DNA of 64,000 nt from Aspidapion aeneum (lineage: Eukaryota > Arthropoda > Insecta > Coleoptera > Brentidae), in the NCBI GenBank assembly GCA_963576565.1, contig OY755042.1, positions 106,817,314 to 106,881,313 of the forward strand. The letters run 5' to 3'. Position numbers and translations under genes: made by a program. This document shows positions 55,560 to 64,000 of the stretch, piece after piece. Position 1 is the stretch's first letter. Each line of letters begins with the position of its first letter. The notes below the pieces were generated by a model. It did no database searches and was not told the DNA's origin. It saw only the letters and a program-made list of their open reading frames with translations.

Positions 55560-56770
55560 TTCTATCTGTCTATCTCTCTATCTATCTTATTTATTTAGCC
55601 TTTCTCGATCTATCTTTGGACATAGGCCTTCCCCAATATCTTCCACTCTTCGTTTTTGTTACCTTAACCATGTTTATATTACCGAATGCCGCCCAGGCCA
55701 ATCTTACTCGACTTTTAATTTCAGCCGTTTGGTTTTTATTTTTTAGGTTAACAATTTGTCCCAGATATATATTCCTCTACTTTTTTTCTTGGTTTATTCT
55801 GATCGGGATATATTCATATGTGTTTGTTATGATTTTAGCTCAAGTGTAGTTCATACTCAAGCCTATATTTTTAGCTGCTGTATCTAGTTCTTCCAACATT
55901 TTTATCAGTTCTTCTTTCTTATCTGTTATTAGGGCGATATCGTCAGCACATCTTAGGTGGTTTTAGTATTGTCCGCTTTCTTTGATGCCTATTTCTTCCC
56001 TCTCTAAGTTTTTAAAAATATCTTCTGGGGCCTGGTTAAATAGCTTAGGGGATATTGTATCACCCTGTCTCACATCTCTTTTTATGTAGAATGGCTTGGT
56101 TCCTTCGTGGATTTTGACTAATGTTGATGCTTCCCTAATTTAAAACAACCCGTTAGTATTTAATCTCCTTCCAATTACTTATCAGGAGTCAATTTACTTT
56201 AACTGCGTCCGGTCTTATCACAAATTCTTTGGAATGCAGTTGATGCTTTCACTGCCCAGAGCTCAATGCTATCGAAAGCTTTTTTAAAGTCTATAAACGC
56301 AATATATAGTGGAATGTTGTATTCGTTGGCTCTTTCTGTTAGGATTTTCATGGTTAAGAGGTCATCCACTGTACTTCAGTACTCCGACAACCGAACCTTT
56401 TCTGAAGCCTACTTGTTCTTTTCCACGATATCCGTTAAATTTTTTGTTAGTCTGTCATATTTTCGTAAAAAGCTTAGAAATTACATTAAGAGTGTTATAG
56501 GTTGATAGTTAGAGATAGAATGTGTAGAATATTGATTACTGATTCTTTTCAGTTGTTTAGGATTATTTTTTCTTTACTATTTTATTGAGAAGAATATGAA
56601 GGGTATTAACTACAGTTTTACCACCGTACCTTAGCATTTCTGCCGTTGCTCCCTCTTTTCTAGGTGATTTGGTATTTTTGATTTTCTTTATTTCTTTATG
56701 GTTTCTCGCGATGATTCAGTTTTTGTATGGTATAATTCTGTATAGAATAGCTGTGTGATATTTATAATAT
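55560..56770 (-). pseudogene. LINE family A relic interrupted by repeat Z
   Basis: TCTA-type tail at 55561-55586 and the GGGAAGGCC 3' end. In minus orientation from 56770: KEDIINITQLFYTELYHTKT (linker), a broken RT N-terminus, QVGFRKGSVVGVLKY-like remnants, an IAFIDFKKAFDSIELWAVKA stretch near 56260, a RDVRQGDTISP segment near 56085, and a LKYDNDIALITDKKEEL-like segment near 55940, so the first Asp of YADD is altered. It stretches over most of the RT but carries many breaks and the 106-bp insertion at 56133-56238. Confidence 0.75.
56133..56238 (+). mobile_element. 106-bp repeat Z inserted in LINE A with 10-bp duplication
   Basis: A perfect duplication GTTGATGCTT flanks it (56123-56132 and 56239-56248). 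The LINE A reading resumes on each side, so this is a true insertion. It has neither inverted termini nor an A-rich tail, so its class is unclear (a SINE-like or truncated retroelement is possible). Confidence 0.8.
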
Positions 56771-56786
56771 CCTCTTTGACGTTAAT

Positions 56787-56870
56787 AGGGCCTATTGCAA
56801 TAGTGCCGGGCACTATATTGACAGTTTCGCATTACAAACTGATAGTTGTAATGCAAAATTGTGTTTTATG
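56787..56870 (+). mobile_element. terminus of the TTATTGCAATAA element family
   Basis: GGGCCTATTGCAATAGTGCC followed by GGGCACTAT and a GCATTAC segment. It matches, in inverted orientation, the end at 60023. Either the left end of one ~3.2-kb element or a separate fragment. Confidence 0.5.
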
Positions 56871-57244
56871 TTCTTGATCATTTTTCTTATAGTTTTATTT
56901 ATATCTGTGTATTCTATGTAAAGGTAATTAATTAGTACTAAATCAGAACAAGCAGGTTGATTTTCTGGAGGTTGCTATAAGTGTACAGAGGTTCTAAAAA
57001 GGTATTGATTTTCTTCAATTCTGTGGCCAAATCCTGCGGTGTGCTGTTACGTCCTTGTCAAAGTGAACGTCGTTGGTCGCTAAGCGTAAGGTATTCGGAG
57101 AACGGTACGCAAGCAGCAAGGTATCGGATCACCCGCTTTATAAGAATATACTGTACCACCTTTCACCTCTTTTATCTTGACCATAGGCACAACCACGTTG
57201 TTTGCGTTTGGACATTGCATTGTGATTTGATTTACTTATGAAAA

Positions 57245-57622
57245 AGATATAAATCATAACAAAAACATTTCATATTAAAAAAGCCAAGTACGCGAAAATG
57301 GTATTCCATAAAAAGAATTGAGATAAAAGTAAAGCCAAGTCCTCCAATACAAATTTCAAAATGAAAGGTTCTAACTAGTTTGAAAATGTTTTTTTTAAAC
57401 TTTGCTATTACAGCCAAACTTTTTTATGTTCAATTTCGCACTGCGCCTCAGAGTCATTTGCAGCCGTAATGGCCAAGTTTAGAAAAACTTTTCTAAACTA
57501 GTAAGAACCTCTCATTTTTAAATTTGTATTAGGGAACTTGGCTTTACTTTTATCTCAATTCTTTTTACGCAAAACCATTTTCGCCTACTTAGCTTTTTTT
57601 ACATCAAACGTTTTTGTTATGA
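57245..57622. mobile_element. inverted pair of repeat X
   Basis: Arms 57245-57410 (minus) and 57480-57622 (plus) both carry the repeat X sequence seen singly at 12.1 and 51.8 kb. They form a foldback with a ~70-bp centre. The retrozyme-like element begins exactly where the right arm ends (GTTATGA). Confidence 0.75.
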
Positions 57623-58097
57623 ATCAAACAAGTTTCGTGGCTAATCAAGCAAAAAGGAGTTTTTGTTTCTCTCATATTTTTCCATGGGTAGCCTGAAAGC
57701 TTAACCTCACGGGGGTCCAAGATCTAATGGACACCTAATAAGTGTTGACAGTTAACTGTTTCGTCCTTATGGGACTCCTCAGAACACTGCTGGTCAATGT
57801 GACAAATCTTGCGAAGTTAATTAGACGGTTTTGTCTCTAATCAAATGTAAATAGTGAGAAAACTATCGCAAGAAGCACCATCTACCGAGATACGAGAGAA
57901 ACAAAAAACAAAAGCAGGCGAAAAACTGCTATACAATATCGATCAATGAAAAGATCGAATATAAATAAAAGAAAACAAACTATCGTCCGTGACCTATGAC
58001 AGCTCTTTGTCTTTCAGGCCGGATCAACGCACATTGCATTTTTACCCGTCATCAAGACATGTGAGCGTCAATCAACGGAATTTTTAAGCCAAATAAT
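57622..58097 (-). mobile_element. retrozyme-like hammerhead element, single unit
   Basis: About 476 bp, from AATCAAACAAGTTTCG to AAGCCAAATAAT, closely matching 12662-13136. It lacks the ~35-bp joint segment (AACAAACGTGGAATTTCG...) found between units at 12.66-13.56 kb. It lies between repeat X and the tail of repeat Y. No clear duplication. Carries an intact hammerhead on the minus strand. Confidence 0.8.
57741..57788 (-). ncRNA. type I hammerhead ribozyme, copy 3
   Basis: The 48-nt motif is identical to those at 12781-12828 and 13293-13340: core CUGAGGA and GAA, all three stems paired, cleavage after C17 (complement of 57747). Sequence elsewhere in the unit has diverged, so conservation of the whole motif is notable. 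Confidence 0.88.
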
Positions 58098-58099
58098 AG

Positions 58100-58315
58100 A
58101 ATATAATTTTTTTCTATCAGTCTGTCAAAGCTCAACTCTGTAGCGCTTCTGGAAGAGAGTGAGTGGCAATTTCGACGTTTTTTGAAAATTAGTAACTACT
58201 TTACTACTTCATGGAAGTTCATGAAACTTGGAGGTCAAATATGGGCTGAAAAGTTTCAAGAAAAGATGGGACAACCGCGAACTTGGCCGGGCACTGCCGT
58301 GCCCTCTGATTAACA
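58100..58315 (+). repeat. tail copy of element Y
   Basis: CTATCAGTCTGTCAAAGCTC, then GTAGCGCTTCTGG, GGTCAAATATGGGCTGAAAA and the terminal GGGCACTGCCGTGCCC hairpin (58289-58304) followed by TCTGATT. Confidence 0.7.
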
Positions 58316-58319
58316 CCGT

Positions 58320-59395
58320 TTATATTTTACAGAACTCTAAGACGATCCTTGGTATGTCTAACCTGGTACTTACATAATATGGTATATAATGGATGTTTAC
58401 TCCTACACATTGACAAGGTGTGAATTTTACATTGAATTACATTCAGTAAATGTATCAATGATTTTCATTTCTTAAAAGTCTGACCTTCTATATAGACCAA
58501 AACAACATTGTATAGTAAACTAGTATGCCTTATATATATATTTATGATATATTCGAGTTTTTATGATATATTATTACGTGCTCTAAAACTGATAAACTAG
58601 AACAATAAAAAAATCGGTTACATAAAATTTGCAATAAAATTTCTTAATTGTCGATAATAATTTTAATTAGCTCAGGTTTATTAATTACATCTAGCAAAGT
58701 AATATTTATGTTTAATAAGGGGCCTAATTTTAATTGGCTATATGGCGCTGAATGTGCACCATACTACTTGTAAGTATACATACTTATAATTTGTTCAAAC
58801 TTATTAACTAATTATGCTTTCAAAGAAGTTTGTAAACTAACAACCTGGTGAAGTATGGTAGGTCAGCAGTTAAATAATTTTTTTAATTTAAAACCACTCT
58901 TATTTTAATTTTAAATTCTTTTATTTTTGAACTTAGGTATCAAAAAAATATAACGCTCAAAATTATATTATAATAATTTTAAATTTAAATTTAATGCAAC
59001 TTATTAAATGCATCTTAATAAAGTAAAGGCTTTCGAGAAAAAAATATTAAAGAAAATAAAAGCACAGAATTTTAAAGCTATAAAAAAATTAAAATTTTTG
59101 TAATAGAATTTTAAACACACACACGAACAAACTAAAATAAACACCCTTATTCCAGAGTTTAAAACTACAACTATTTGAAAAGGCGCTAAAGTTCTTTCAA
59201 TCAAAAATGGCTTAACACTTTTTTTTTTAAATTTAGAGTTGATGATGCTTTTATGAATTGAGTCAGATGATTGAACATCTTTATACCGTTATAGTAAACT
59301 GACTTATTCGCAAAGGACTTAAGGTTTCAATGGAAAAGGGCACAAAATAAAAGCGAGCCAAGAGCTCCTCATAATTCCTCTTCTTCAAGGACTCT
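58320..59395. other. AT-rich intergenic DNA
   Basis: No recognised gene; a small repeat of TTATGATATATT at about 58542-58572 only. Confidence 0.45.
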
Positions 59396-59401
59396 CCTAC
59401 T

Positions 59402-59935
59402 TTACAAACCTCTCCTGCTTTTTTTGATGACAAATGAGTGTATGTATGACATATCTTTGCATGTTACATCCCACAGAAGAGGCTTACCAGACTTCCATGG
59501 AAATCTGGTCATTTCTTCCACCCCTTTTCCAGCACTACGATAAACTCCAACCGGCTTTAGTTCCGAAGGAAATCCTGCGAAAGCTAGAACCCGTTGAAGG
59601 ATGAAATTTAACGTACTGAGACGAGTCATCCTTCCTGCACTCTTGTGACAACTAAGGTCGTGGTAGCCATAAATATCTACTGTTTGGCCACAAGAATTGC
59701 AGTTGTGAGGCTCGTACACAGGAACGCCGAGTCTCAGAGCAACGGAAACACGGAAGGGCTAATTATCCAGGAGAGTATCCAAAGGTTCTCTCTGGTTCTT
59801 AAAGAGCAAGAAATCTAGCTTAGATTCTAGGATCTGCATCTTTCAAAAGATCACGCAGCACCAGTTCTCCAGACGCCACCTTGTCAAATTCTTTTTGAGA
59901 TGTTGGAAGAAGTATCGACTTTGGTATGTCAATTT
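59402..59935 (-). pseudogene. retroelement-type nuclease-like C-terminal protein relic
   Basis: Minus strand: from about 59935 the reading IPKSILLPTSQKEFDKVASG, ELVLRDLLKDADPRI precedes stops; then RVSVALRLGVPVYEPH, a CNSCGQTVDIYGYHDLSC zinc-type motif, SAGRMTRLSTLNFILQRVLA, SELKPVGVYRSAGKG and PWKSGKPLLWDVTCKD (open frame 59719-59402). I recall this order from C-termini of reverse-transcriptase-bearing invertebrate proteins, where a Pro-Asp pair in a GKRPDG-type motif and a later WD-x-T resemble a PD-(D/E)xK nuclease. Here the Pro-Asp pair is lost (GKGVEE), so it would be inactive. Its 5' end merges with the TTATTGCAATAA terminus. Confidence 0.55.
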
Positions 59936-60023
59936 TAAAAGATCAATTGTCACTTTTCAATGTGAATCTGCCAGAATAGTGCCCGGCACTATTATTGCCT
60001 GGCTTTATTGCAATAAGGCCCTA
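59913..60023 (-). mobile_element. TTATTGCAATAA-family terminus beside the nuclease-like relic
   Basis: Minus strand GGGCCTTATTGCAATAAAGC, ATTCACATTG, then TTGACATACCAAAGTCGAT. The same order is found in the MITE at 32716-32987. Confidence 0.7.
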
Positions 60024-60189
60024 TTATCTTACATAATGCAGTTATACGGCTGTCAAATTTTTATTTGGAATCGATGATAGGTCCCAAGAACCTACTATCG
60101 TTTTTTGTGTTAGGGAATCGTTTACGACTGTTAAGTCATCTATGGCGTATTATATCTAACACAAACCGTGTTGGTTTTGATAAAATTTA

Positions 60190-61025
60190 ATCTCACCATT
60201 GTTTTATTAAGTCCATGTCCCTCGATATGGTCAGTCGTAGGTGGTTAACATCGATGCCACTCTACAAAATTATTGTGTCATTTCCGAAAATCGTAAGCTC
60301 ACCACTTATGTTAAACCATGCCAAGTCATAAAAAAATATGATAAACAAAATAGAACCAAGAGCGGATCCCTGCGGAACTCCCCATTAAATGTTCTCCGGG
60401 TTTAAAATTTTGGAACCAGTCAAAAATTTTTGCGTTCTACGTTTTAAATAAGATTAGATAAAAACAAACTCCTCTAAAACCGCATTTAAAAACAAACTCC
60501 TCTAAAACCGCATTTATAAAGTTTTTTTAAATTATTTTTTTGATCCATTTAGAAAAGAAAACAATTTTGTCAGTAAATTAAACCTGACTTTGTTGGTTCC
60601 AGTATTTTTTCGAAAACCGAATTGAACTTTATTTAAAATATTATTTTGTTCAAAAAATTACTTAAATGTCCTCTAGTGAGATTGTCAATTAGCCTAGATG
60701 AAGTGAAATAGGGTAGAAATAGCCTAAAGTTTGCAGGGTTAGAATGATCTCAATCTTTATGTAAAGGAATGACAATAATAGCAGACATAAGACTATCAGG
60801 AACTATACCACTTATCCCTGAAACATTAATGTAGGTCATGAGTATATTAAGGAGAATCCCGGCGGACAGTCCGTCCTCTCCAAAAGAATTTTTTTCTTCA
60901 ATGAATATAAAGTGCTTTTTACAAGAGTGATGACTTTTCTTTAGTATTGGGTCACAATTATGTAACGTTGTAAAGACACCTTGCATTTGATGTAAAGAAA
61001 AAACTAATACCAGTTTCAAAACCAT
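60190..61025 (-). pseudogene. CR1/Jockey-type LINE reverse transcriptase relic
   Basis: The open frame 61025-60750 reads NSFGEDGLSAGILLNILMTY and GIVPDSLMSAIIVIPLHKD, the start of the RT domain. Broken remnants follow (ANFRLFLPYF, FLNKII, QNCFLF). Near 60385 comes GVPQGSALGSILFIIFF, then ELTIFGNDTIIL in place of the FADDT active site (Ala-Asp to Gly-Asn). The finger region is damaged and a 28-bp segment is duplicated in tandem (60460-60515). Inactive. Confidence 0.75.
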
Positions 61026-61029
61026 TCAT

Positions 61030-61815
61030 CTTTCTTTATTAGGTTGTACAACATTAATTTTAAGATGCTCATCACGTATGCCGACCATTGTTAAATTTTT
61101 TGGTGGTACAACAAAAATTATCGGATTGGTTTTGTGCTGCTACACCATTGTCAGCGACTCTCTAATTTAAAAAATGGCGTCGCGGCAGAAATTTATTATT
61201 ACAGAACGAACAAAAAAATTTACGCAAACTGTATTTATTGCGATAGTTTGCAATTCCACGTAACTTGTATTTATTTTTACCGGAATAATTTATTATTCAA
61301 TAGCGGACTAAATCGGTGAAATTGCCGTGAAAGGAAAATTCGTCATTTTTTCATACAAACAAAAGCGTCGTAGCTCCAAAATTCTTCTTCATTCCTAAAA
61401 TTTTTAATTTATTTCATAGTTATTTACCTAACAAGTGCGGAAAGTGATACTTTAACGCACGCGACGGCAGTTGCACAAACGACGCGGAGCGGAGTTAGGG
61501 CAAGCCGTACAATTTTTTCCTACTAGCACTTGTAGCTTATAAAAATAATGAATTGAAACTGACTGATGATGATCTTCATATTTTTACTGGTGGAAAATTC
61601 ACAAACCGCATCAAATTTTGTTTAAAAAGTCATAGAAAGTGGAAAAAATGAAAATAGAGAGCTTGAGGTGTTAATGTCTTTAATTTTAGAGTGCGGTAAA
61701 GTACTTTACCGCCCTCGAGCTTTTTTATTAATAATTTGATTCTTTGTTAAAAAAGAGAACAAAGATCAAAAAGAAATAAGAAAAGCTTTATTTGTTTAGA
61801 AAAATCTCTACAGTT
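61030..61815. other. spacer, nothing recognised
   Basis: AT-rich with a GC-richer patch at about 61455-61510. No gene assigned. Confidence 0.4.
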
Positions 61816-61816
61816 A

Positions 61817-62162
61817 CTAGGTACCTAAATACTTATTTGTTGAAACTAAAATGGAAAGTACAGTTTGTTGCAGAATGTAAATTGAGAGAAGATGCAACCA
61901 AGAATGCCACTCTGCTAGCTTCCGAATTATTATCATTTTGAGGGATGCTGATGCCACTTCATTATTCACCAACTGCTCTGATCCATATACGTAAATTACG
62001 TATATGCTCTGATCTGAAGTTTCGAACGGTGATGGCGTGATCAACAAAAGATAACCTGTCTTTGGCTTTGTGAGAGGCCGGATTTGGAGCTCTGATAAAG
62101 CAGCATGGACCTGCAAGTGAGTCGTTATCTAATATATTTTGCACAATTTCTTTTATTTGCAA
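61817..62162 (-). other. two overlapping unidentified frames disrupted by a palindrome
   Basis: Frames of 66 and 99 codons overlap in different registers (for example SELQIRPLTKPKTGYLLLIT). Composition is mildly coding-like. They end near the palindromic insertion at 61984-62005 or read through it. They may belong to the adjacent tyrosine-recombinase relic, but I cannot show homology. Confidence 0.3.
61984..62005. repeat. 22-bp palindromic micro-insertion with 9-bp direct repeats
   Basis: Arms CATATACGTAA and complement around one base. GCTCTGATC flanks it at 61975-61983 and 62006-62014; the first base of the right repeat completes the palindrome. Same core as 44596-44621. Confidence 0.75.
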
Positions 62163-62221
62163 GAGACTCCGAAGATCAGTAATTGTAAAAATTGTTAAAG
62201 ATTATAATTTAAACTAGCAAA

Positions 62222-62749
62222 AATAAAAAGATTTAAACAGAACAGAACGTAGGACACCGCAACAGACTTTCGGGGTCTGCTAAAATTGTTGCGGAGGACC
62301 TGCAGAAAGAATGTTCCGTGTAAAGTTTAGGATTTTCGAGATGTAGGAATCCCGCTATATTGGATGGCATTTTGCCAAATATGTTAATTGCAACACATTG
62401 TTTAGAACATTTCTCTTTATTGTATGCAACAAAAAATCGGCAATGTGTAGTGCCGACTGGACGCAGTTTTTTGTAGTTCCATATACTACGAGCTGTTGTC
62501 TGGGTCGCACACCATAAATTTCCGGGTCACATTGTTTTTTGTATTTAAAATAATTATAATCAAAAGATCGTCCGTCTCCTCTGTATTATAAACAGTAAGT
62601 TCATGAATTGTTCTCTTCTGCACGCCCCGGCTATCCCCAAAAATTGTGGCAACTTTACCCACAAAGTAGACGTGATCTGGAGCTTCAGACAAGAATTTTC
62701 TTGTCTCAGCCTTCTCCAATATTTTCGACTTTTTGTGTGTGTTTTTCAA
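62222..62749 (-). pseudogene. Crypton-like tyrosine recombinase relic
   Basis: The first frame (62749-62489) reads KKSKILEKAETRKFLSEAPD, HVYFVGKVATIFG, then KRTIHELTVYNTEETDDLLI and ILNTKNNVTRKFMVCDP. After a stop and a frameshift it continues with THCRFFVAYNKEKCSKQCVA, INIFGKMPSNIAGFLHLENP and EHSFCRSSATILADPESLL. This matches the catalytic half of insect Crypton-type tyrosine recombinases as I recall them. The Arg-bearing first box is here VQKRTIHEL, and the H-x-x-R box reads HSFCRS, so the Arg that should be three residues after His is Cys. The final Gly-Gly-Trp box and nucleophilic Tyr are absent. Truncated and inactive; identification rests on motif order. Confidence 0.7.
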
Positions 62750-62789
62750 ATAGGCTGTTAGTTATGTAGGACACCCTTATTTTGTAACT

Positions 62790-63420
62790 GTCTTTTCATT
62801 TTTTCATACGTTATGCTTCTCTCGATTTCCATTTTTTATTTTATGGTATCATTTGGTATATAATGTGTTCTAGATATTTTCATTGATCTTTCTGTTGCAT
62901 CCATTTCGACACTTTTCATTTTCGTTTTGTATTTTTCTGTTACCCGACATTCAAAAAAACAGCGTGCTTTTCACCATTGTGTCATGTATGTAAAATTTTA
63001 CAATCGTTTTTATCTTTCTGCTTTATAAAATACTGTTACGACATTCAATAACCTTTTTTTGCTTTTACTATTCTTTTTTCCAGTTTTTTAGAGTCTGTTC
63101 CTGTCTTATCAAATATGACACCCAATACATACTCATGGCATAAAGACATTTTTTGTTCATCGATTAGTTCTAACTTACTTGATTCGTTTCCATGAAGATG
63201 ATACATCCCTGTTTTAAGCCGTTACAAGCAATTCTTTTAAGAGTCGATTTCCAATTTTAATTTTAGCTTTTAACCTTTTGCATAGCTCTTTTATCGCTTT
63301 TAGAGCTCTTTTATCGCTTTTAGGTATGTATGATTGATATTAGTTTGCTCTAACACTATCCACAATGTTTCTAGTAAAACAATATCAAATGCTTTTTGAA
63401 GATTTACAAAATATCCAGGA
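62790..63420 (-). pseudogene. LINE family B relic
   Basis: Matches the 20.8-kb copy in order on the minus strand. RT remnants at 63420-63190 include a KAFDIV-like stretch and a LKQGCIIF segment. After the deleted region come ETNQVS-like remnants, VIFDKTGTDSKKLEK, and the C-terminal KYKTKMKSVEMDATERSMKI segment near 62900. Several frameshifts. The 3' end with the WYGHVQRM motif is missing. A 24-bp direct duplication (GCTCTTTTATCGCTTTTAG) is at about 63281-63321. Confidence 0.7.
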
Positions 63421-63429
63421 AATAAGTAT

Positions 63430-63865
63430 CAACCAAAAATTATTATTATTAGGGAATTATTACGTCGCTGTATACCAAAACGTAGTCTGAGTAAGGTGCG
63501 GTTACTTTTAAGAAATTCTTATTGGGGTTGGGTTGTTAGTAGTAAGGCATATATTTTTATATTTTGGCTAAAATGGACAAGGTACTTATTTATTAATCTA
63601 TACGGAGTTATATGCTATTATATTTTTCCAATATAAAAGGGAAAATAAATGATGCACTTTGCATTTGGATGGCCTCGTGTATTTTTATCAGAAAACGAAT
63701 TTTCATTCAGTGCGCGGAAATCGTGCATGTAATGCGATTTTATTTGTATAGATTTCGAAAATAGTCTGAGATTGCACTGGAAGTTTTCAAACTGTCGTTA
63801 AGCTTTAATTGTCATTGCCATTTTGGTTCAAAGGCAAAATTGAAATGTTCAACCCCGTTTTGGGT
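63430..63865. other. spacer, nothing recognised
   Basis: No gene or repeat assigned. Confidence 0.4.
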
Positions 63866-63869
63866 TAAA

Positions 63870-64000
63870 AATGGCTCTATCTATCTATTCAGCCTTTTTC
63901 AATCCATCTTTGGTTATAGGCCCCGCCTGTTTCTTCAAATCAACCGCTCGTCTCATTTGAGGTCTTCCCCTACTTCTTTTTCTTCACAATGTCTCCAGTT
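63870..64000 (-). pseudogene. 3' end of a LINE family A copy running off the window
   Basis: TCTA-type tail at 63873-63887, then the family 3' end on the minus strand (ACCAAAGATGGATTGAAAAA preceded by GGGGCC and a WRHCEEKEVGEDLK-like remnant of the C-terminal region). The rest lies beyond 64000. Confidence 0.75.

Noticed and set aside
56787..60023. One continuous 3.2-kb transposon bounded by TTATTGCAATAA-type ends
   Set aside because: Repeat X, the retrozyme-like unit and repeat Y lie between the two ends, so a single element cannot be shown; the ends are listed separately.

Overview
This window looks like gene-poor, repeat-dominated nuclear DNA of an insect. The reasons are strong AT-richness, many 5'-truncated non-LTR retrotransposons, mariner-, hAT-, piggyBac- and Harbinger-type relics, and repeat families typical of arthropod genomes. 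A large-genome insect such as a beetle is plausible, but nothing here fixes the species. I found no convincing host gene, tRNA, rRNA or CRISPR array. Nearly every coding trace is a decayed transposon gene carrying stops, frameshifts or deletions.

Layout. 1-3 kb: AT-rich DNA with two inverted-repeat units. 3.1-6.6 kb: a dispersed element whose tail has expanded into a ~378-bp satellite; a 5'-truncated LINE sits in it with a 10-bp target-site duplication. 7-10 kb: LINE relics, a lone inverted copy of the satellite's parent element, and a TTAA-flanked piggyBac-type MITE. 10.8-11.5 kb: a foldback element with a nested hAT-type MITE. 12.66-13.56 kb: a tandem plus inverted retrozyme-like element with two apparently intact hammerhead ribozymes on the minus strand; a third copy lies at 57.6 kb. 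14.2-15.8 kb: a TIR element with a decayed coding region. 15.9-23.2 kb: LINE families A and B and foldbacks. 23.8-26.7 kb: MITEs, a TGACGT-rich TIR element and an internally deleted mariner. 28-30.7 kb: a ~165-bp satellite. 30.7-32.3 kb: a TA-flanked transposon with a charged ORF. 34.4-42.5 kb: LINE families A, B and C with microsatellite expansions. 43-48 kb: a triplicated RT segment, a foldback, a LINE and mariner pair, and a 901-bp hAT element. 48.4-54 kb: tandem repeats, one split by a ~1.86-kb insertion. 54.6-64 kb: a Harbinger MITE, more LINEs, a nuclease-like relic joined to a TIR terminus, a Crypton-like tyrosine recombinase relic, and LINE ends running off the window.

The most notable system is the hammerhead element at 12.66-13.56 kb and 57.6 kb. 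Its minus strand shows the conserved core, three matching stems and the cleavage triplet. Two ribozymes lie exactly 512 bp apart, as expected for tandem non-autonomous retrozymes or Penelope-like elements that make unit-length RNA circles. A second theme is several short palindromic insertions (22-38 bp) flanked by 7-9-bp direct repeats, two of which share the same core.

All calls come from reading the sequence and recalling family motifs; no database search was run. Repeat boundaries are approximate unless target duplications are given.
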